Positions 61,301-64,000 of a DNA stretch of 64,000 nucleotides are shown here, one piece after another. Source of the stretch: an uncultured Prevotellaceae bacterium (lineage in GTDB: Bacteria > Bacteroidota > Bacteroidia > Bacteroidales > Bacteroidaceae); the NCBI GenBank assembly GCA_900316585.1, contig ONDM01000007.1, forward strand, positions 1-64,000, read 5' to 3'. Position 1 is the first letter of the stretch. Each line of letters opens with the position of its first letter. Made by a program: the position numbers and the translations under genes. The notes under the pieces are model-generated. The model searched no databases and was not told the origin of the DNA. It worked only from the letters and a program-made list of their open reading frames with translations.

Positions 61301-62293
61301 ATGGGATATTTAACAAATGACAAGCTCCTTATTGTTGGTGCCGGTGGAATGATTGGTTCTAACATGGTTCAGAGTGCTCTGATGCTCAAGTTGACTCCTA
61401 ACATTTGTTTGTATGATATTTATGAACCAGGTGTTCATGGTGTTTTTGATGAAATGCAGCAGTGTGCATTCCCAGGTGCAAATTTAACTTATACTGTAGA
61501 TCCTGCTGAGGCTTTTACTGGTGCTAAGTATATTATTTCTTCTGGTGGCGCTCCACGTAAGGAAGGTATGACACGTGAGGATTTGTTGAAGGGTAATTGC
61601 CAGATTGCCGCTCAATTTGGTGACTATATTAAGGAATATTGCCCTGATGTTGAACATGTAGTTGTAATTTTCAATCCAGCTGATGTTACAGCTTTAACAG
61701 CACTTATTCATTCAGGCTTGAAACCAAATCAGCTTACTTCTCTCGCTGCTCTTGATTCAACTCGTTTGCAGCAGGCTTTGGCATTGGAATTTGGTGTTCA
61801 GCAAGATAAGGTTACCGGTGCACACACATATGGTGGTCATGGAGAGCAGATGGCAGTATTTGCATCAAAGGTAAAGATTGATGGTAAGCCATTAGCAGAG
61901 ATGGGTCTTTCTCCAGAGCGTTGGGCTGAAATTAAGCATCATACAACTCAAGGTGGCTCTAACATCATTAAATTACGTGGCCGTAGCTCATTCCAGAGCC
62001 CAGCATATAATGCAGTAAAGATGATTGAAGCTGCTATGGGTGGCGAGAAGTTCCTGATTCCAGCAGGTTGTTATGTAAACGATGATAAACTTGGCTTTAA
62101 GAATGTAATGATGGCAATGCCTTCAGTAATTGATAAGACAGGAGTTCATTTCACAGCACCAGAAGGTACAGCAGAGGAACTTGCATCTCTTCAGAGCTCT
62201 TACGAACATCTGTGTAAGATGCGTGATGAGTTAGTGACTTTGGAAATAATCCCTCCTATTTCTGAATGGGGAACTTTGAATCCTAATTTGTAA
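61301..62293 (+). CDS. mdh: Malate dehydrogenase
   Basis: 330 aa. The NAD-binding loop VGAGGMIGSN (residues 12-21), SGGAPRKEGMTREDLL with the substrate arginines, an NPADV segment and the catalytic His in GAHTYGGHGEQM place it in the LDH/MDH family. Malate rather than lactate is favoured by family resemblance to Bacteroidales mdh. It interconverts malate and oxaloacetate. Monocistronic with a hairpin terminator. Confidence 0.9.
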   Translation: MGYLTNDKLLIVGAGGMIGSNMVQSALMLKLTPNICLYDIYEPGVHGVFDEMQQCAFPGANLTYTVDPAEAFTGAKYIISSGGAPRKEGMTREDLLKGNCQIAAQFGDYIKEYCPDVEHVVVIFNPADVTALTALIHSGLKPNQLTSLAALDSTRLQQALALEFGVQQDKVTGAHTYGGHGEQMAVFASKVKIDGKPLAEMGLSPERWAEIKHHTTQGGSNIIKLRGRSSFQSPAYNAVKMIEAAMGGEKFLIPAGCYVNDDKLGFKNVMMAMPSVIDKTGVHFTAPEGTAEELASLQSSYEHLCKMRDELVTLEIIPPISEWGTLNPNL

Positions 62294-62315
62294 TTCAAAA
62301 TAAAACCTTAAATAT

Positions 62316-62348
62316 AAGGGCTGTAGAATTTCACTACAGCCCTTTTTC
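62316..62348 (+). terminator. Terminator of mdh
   Basis: 11-bp perfect stem (62316-62326 with 62334-62344), 7-nt loop and a T-rich tail. Confidence 0.8.
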
Positions 62349-62370
62349 TTTTAAAAAAAGTGATAAAAGC

Positions 62371-62401
62371 TTGGCCAATTGCAAAAGTCTGTGTAATTTT
62401 G
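62371..62401 (+). promoter_or_regulatory. Promoter of rpsU
   Basis: TTG (62371-62373), 20 nt, TAATTTTG (62394-62401). Confidence 0.65.
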
Positions 62402-62456
62402 CGCCCGCTAATAGTATGCATAACATTTTTTAATCATATAAATAATTAATAACAAA

Positions 62457-62648
62457 ATGATTGTAGTACCTGTTAAAGAAGGCGAGAACATTGAAAAAGC
62501 TCTCAAGAAGTTTAAAAGAAAGTTTGAAAAGACTGGTGTTGTTAAAGAATTACGTGCACGTCAGCAGTTTGACAAGCCTTCTGTTACTAAGCGTCTGAAG
62601 ATGGAGCATGCTATCTATGTTCAGCAGTTAAAAAGAAACGAGGAGTAA
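62457..62648 (+). CDS. rpsU: Ribosomal protein S21
   Basis: 63 aa, basic: VVPVKEGENIEKALKKFKRKFEKTGVVKELRARQQFDKPSVTKRLK is the S21 signature. It is a 30S subunit protein near the anti-Shine-Dalgarno end of 16S rRNA. It has its own promoter, and xerC and hpf follow. Confidence 0.95.
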   Translation: MIVVPVKEGENIEKALKKFKRKFEKTGVVKELRARQQFDKPSVTKRLKMEHAIYVQQLKRNEE

Positions 62649-62664
62649 TTAATTTCGCTTTTTA

Positions 62665-62696
62665 TTTGGATTAATTGAAATAATTTCCTATATTCG
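62665..62696 (+). promoter_or_regulatory. Promoter of xerC
   Basis: TTTG (62665-62668), 20 nt, TATATTCG (62689-62696; one mismatch). The implied leader is very short. Confidence 0.6.
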
Positions 62697-62708
62697 CCAT
62701 GTTAACTC

Positions 62709-63599
62709 ATGCGAATAATGTGGATAGAATCCTTTTTAAACTACTTACAATTGGAACGAAACTATTCACCTCGGACTATCCGGTCTTATGGTGACAGTTT
62801 GTTAACTTTTGAAAAGTTCTTTAAAAGGAATAATGAAACGGCAGAATGGAATACTGTCGATTCCGATGTCATCCGTAATTGGGTGATGGAAATGACAGAT
62901 TCCGGTGCTCAGCCAACTACGGTTAACCGGAACCTAAGTGCCTTGCGATCCTTTTTCAGTTACCTGATGCGGATAAGGGCTGTAGAGGTGAACCCGGCAA
63001 CGAAGGTCAAAGGTCCTAAGAAGGCGAAGCCGCTTCCATATTTTCTGAAAGAGTCTGAAACAGACCGTTTGATGGATTCCGTACTTTATCCTACGGATTT
63101 TAACGGCTTAAGAGACAGAACAATTTTGACCCTGTTTTATGAAACAGGCATAAGACTATCAGAACTGGAAGGGCTTAACTGTACAGATGTGGATTTAATT
63201 TCCTGCCAACTGAAAGTGTTGGGGAAAAGAAATAAACAACGTATAGTACCTTTTGGACCAGAGTTAAAGTCTTTACTAGAACAATATCAAGCTGAGAGGG
63301 GATCCCATTGTGAACCTATAGAATGTGCTTTGTTCATTAACGGTAAAGGCCAGAGACTGAATAAAGGCTCAATCGAGCAGCTGACACATAAATATCTTTC
63401 CATGGTCACGACCATAAAAAAGAGAAGCCCACATGTCCTTCGTCATACTTTTGCGACTCAGATTTTAAATCATGATGGAAATCTGGAGGCAGTAAAAGAG
63501 TTGCTGGGACATGAGAGCGTTGCCACGACAGAAATCTATACACATACAACGTTTGAAGAGTTAAAGAAAATTTATAAACAGGCCCATCCGCGGTCATAA
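62709..63599 (+). CDS. xerC: Tyrosine recombinase XerC-like
   Basis: 296 aa. A SAM-like core-binding domain (1-95) and catalytic domain with Arg149, Lys173, His242, Arg245, His268 and the nucleophile Tyr277. Housekeeping length and position beside rpsU and hpf point to chromosome-dimer resolution rather than a mobile-element integrase. The start may be the ATG at 62718, since the promoter leaves only a few leader bases before 62709. Confidence 0.88.
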   Translation: MRIMWIESFLNYLQLERNYSPRTIRSYGDSLLTFEKFFKRNNETAEWNTVDSDVIRNWVMEMTDSGAQPTTVNRNLSALRSFFSYLMRIRAVEVNPATKVKGPKKAKPLPYFLKESETDRLMDSVLYPTDFNGLRDRTILTLFYETGIRLSELEGLNCTDVDLISCQLKVLGKRNKQRIVPFGPELKSLLEQYQAERGSHCEPIECALFINGKGQRLNKGSIEQLTHKYLSMVTTIKKRSPHVLRHTFATQILNHDGNLEAVKELLGHESVATTEIYTHTTFEELKKIYKQAHPRS

Positions 63600-63611
63600 A
63601 AACGTTTTATT

Positions 63612-63911
63612 ATGGAAGTTAAGATTCAATCAATTCATTTTGATGCTACGGAAAAGCTTCAGGCTTTCATCGAGAAAAAGATCAAGAAGTTTGAAAAGCA
63701 AGGCGACGAAATAAGAAAGGTAGAGGTGTCATTGAAAGTCGTTAAACCTGAGACTGCCATGAATAAAGAAGCTGCTGTAAAGCTGTATACCGTTAGTGGT
63801 GACATTTTTGCAGAAAAGGTATGCGACACCTTTGAGGAAGCTGTTGATCAGTGCATTGATGCAGTGAATAAACAACACTCCAAACTCAAGGAAAAACAGA
63901 GAAATAAGTAA
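63612..63911 (+). CDS. hpf: Ribosome hibernation-promoting factor (short type)
   Basis: 99 aa. MEVKIQSIHFDATEKLQAFIEKKIKKFEK and AEKVCDTFEEAVDQCIDAVNKQ are the S30AE/RaiA fold. It lacks the C-terminal dimerisation domain, so it is the short HPF type. It binds the 30S subunit to silence ribosomes in slow growth. It lies 12 bp after xerC, probably co-transcribed. Confidence 0.93.
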   Translation: MEVKIQSIHFDATEKLQAFIEKKIKKFEKQGDEIRKVEVSLKVVKPETAMNKEAAVKLYTVSGDIFAEKVCDTFEEAVDQCIDAVNKQHSKLKEKQRNK

Positions 63912-63950
63912 AAAATTACGCAAAAATTTTTGCGGATAGAAATAAATGCT

Positions 63951-63958
63951 TAATTTTG
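63951..63958 (+). promoter_or_regulatory. -7 element of a gene beyond the right edge
   Basis: TAATTTTG, with TTTG at 63929-63932 (18 nt away). It directs transcription out of the window. Confidence 0.5.
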
Positions 63959-63999
63959 CAGCCGTTTCGCAGCTAGTCTGTTGTGATGGCTGCAAAATT
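63952..63999. repeat. 12-bp inverted repeat at the right edge
   Basis: 63952-63963 is the exact reverse complement of 63988-63999, spaced by 24 nt. The left arm contains most of the -7 element. Confidence 0.7.
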
Positions 64000-64000
64000 T

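Noticed and set aside
62709..63599. Mobile-element integrase
   Set aside because: The recombinase has housekeeping XerC length and lies with rpsU and hpf; no att-like repeats or cargo are nearby.

Overview
The window reads as a chromosomal segment of a Bacteroidales bacterium, possibly Prevotellaceae-like. The evidence is the recurrent Bacteroidetes promoter (TTTG, about 20 nt, TAnnTTTG), the near absence of Shine-Dalgarno sequences, the conserved acpP-fabF-rnc block, Bacteroidetes-typical families (DUF3108, DUF4254, DUF2795, auxin-GH3-fold adenylating enzyme, 7TM-HD protein) and abundant exported glycosidases. I see no rRNA, tRNA, CRISPR array, transposase or phage block. A 5'-truncated M15 peptidase at the left edge is the only hint of phage-like ancestry.

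Layout. 1-15.5 kb is carbohydrate-oriented. It holds a truncated M15 peptidase, a leftward block (GH3 glycosidase, TerB-like protein, GH29 fucosidase, GT1-type glycosyltransferase), an EamA permease, a flavodoxin/ferredoxin protein with a Tat-like leader, a second GH3, and a rightward hexuronate operon (SDR oxidoreductase, ExuT-like transporter, UxaC). 15.5-26.6 kb is mostly housekeeping: miaB and ddh diverging from a compact promoter pair, cysS with a 58-aa membrane protein behind it, an envelope trio (adenylating enzyme, Ig-like lipoprotein, DUF3108), and acpP-fabF-rnc. 26.8-30.4 kb carries lipopolysaccharide-type genes (two GT9 transferases, an LpxL-like acyltransferase, DUF4254). 30.5-37.9 kb holds a third GH3 (lipoprotein), a uracil-DNA-glycosylase-like protein, an S9 peptidase, a methyltransferase-like protein, a cobalamin adenosyltransferase and DUF2795.

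37.9-45 kb is the accessory-looking part. An ECF sigma factor and a membrane partner sit between two nearly identical 97-bp direct repeats made of the 3' end and terminator of the DUF2795 gene. Next come a pair of unknown exported proteins, an XRE regulator with two DUF2975-like membrane proteins under a promoter carrying two TATCG-N5-CGATA palindromes, and a serine hydrolase with a carboxypeptidase-regulatory-like protein. 45-64 kb returns to core genes: trpB2, an M28 peptidase, a fourth GH3, a beta-barrel protein, priA, a 7TM-HD protein, gltX, waaA, a gamma carbonic anhydrase, a P-type aminopeptidase, mdh, rpsU, xerC and hpf.

The most informative signals are the repeat-flanked sigma cassette; a 347-bp tract shared at about 96% identity by GH3 genes 1 and 4, which lie in opposite orientation 45 kb apart; the XRE/DUF2975 operon with its candidate operators; and a fucosidase whose reading frame runs 22 codons into the next gene at a change in base composition.
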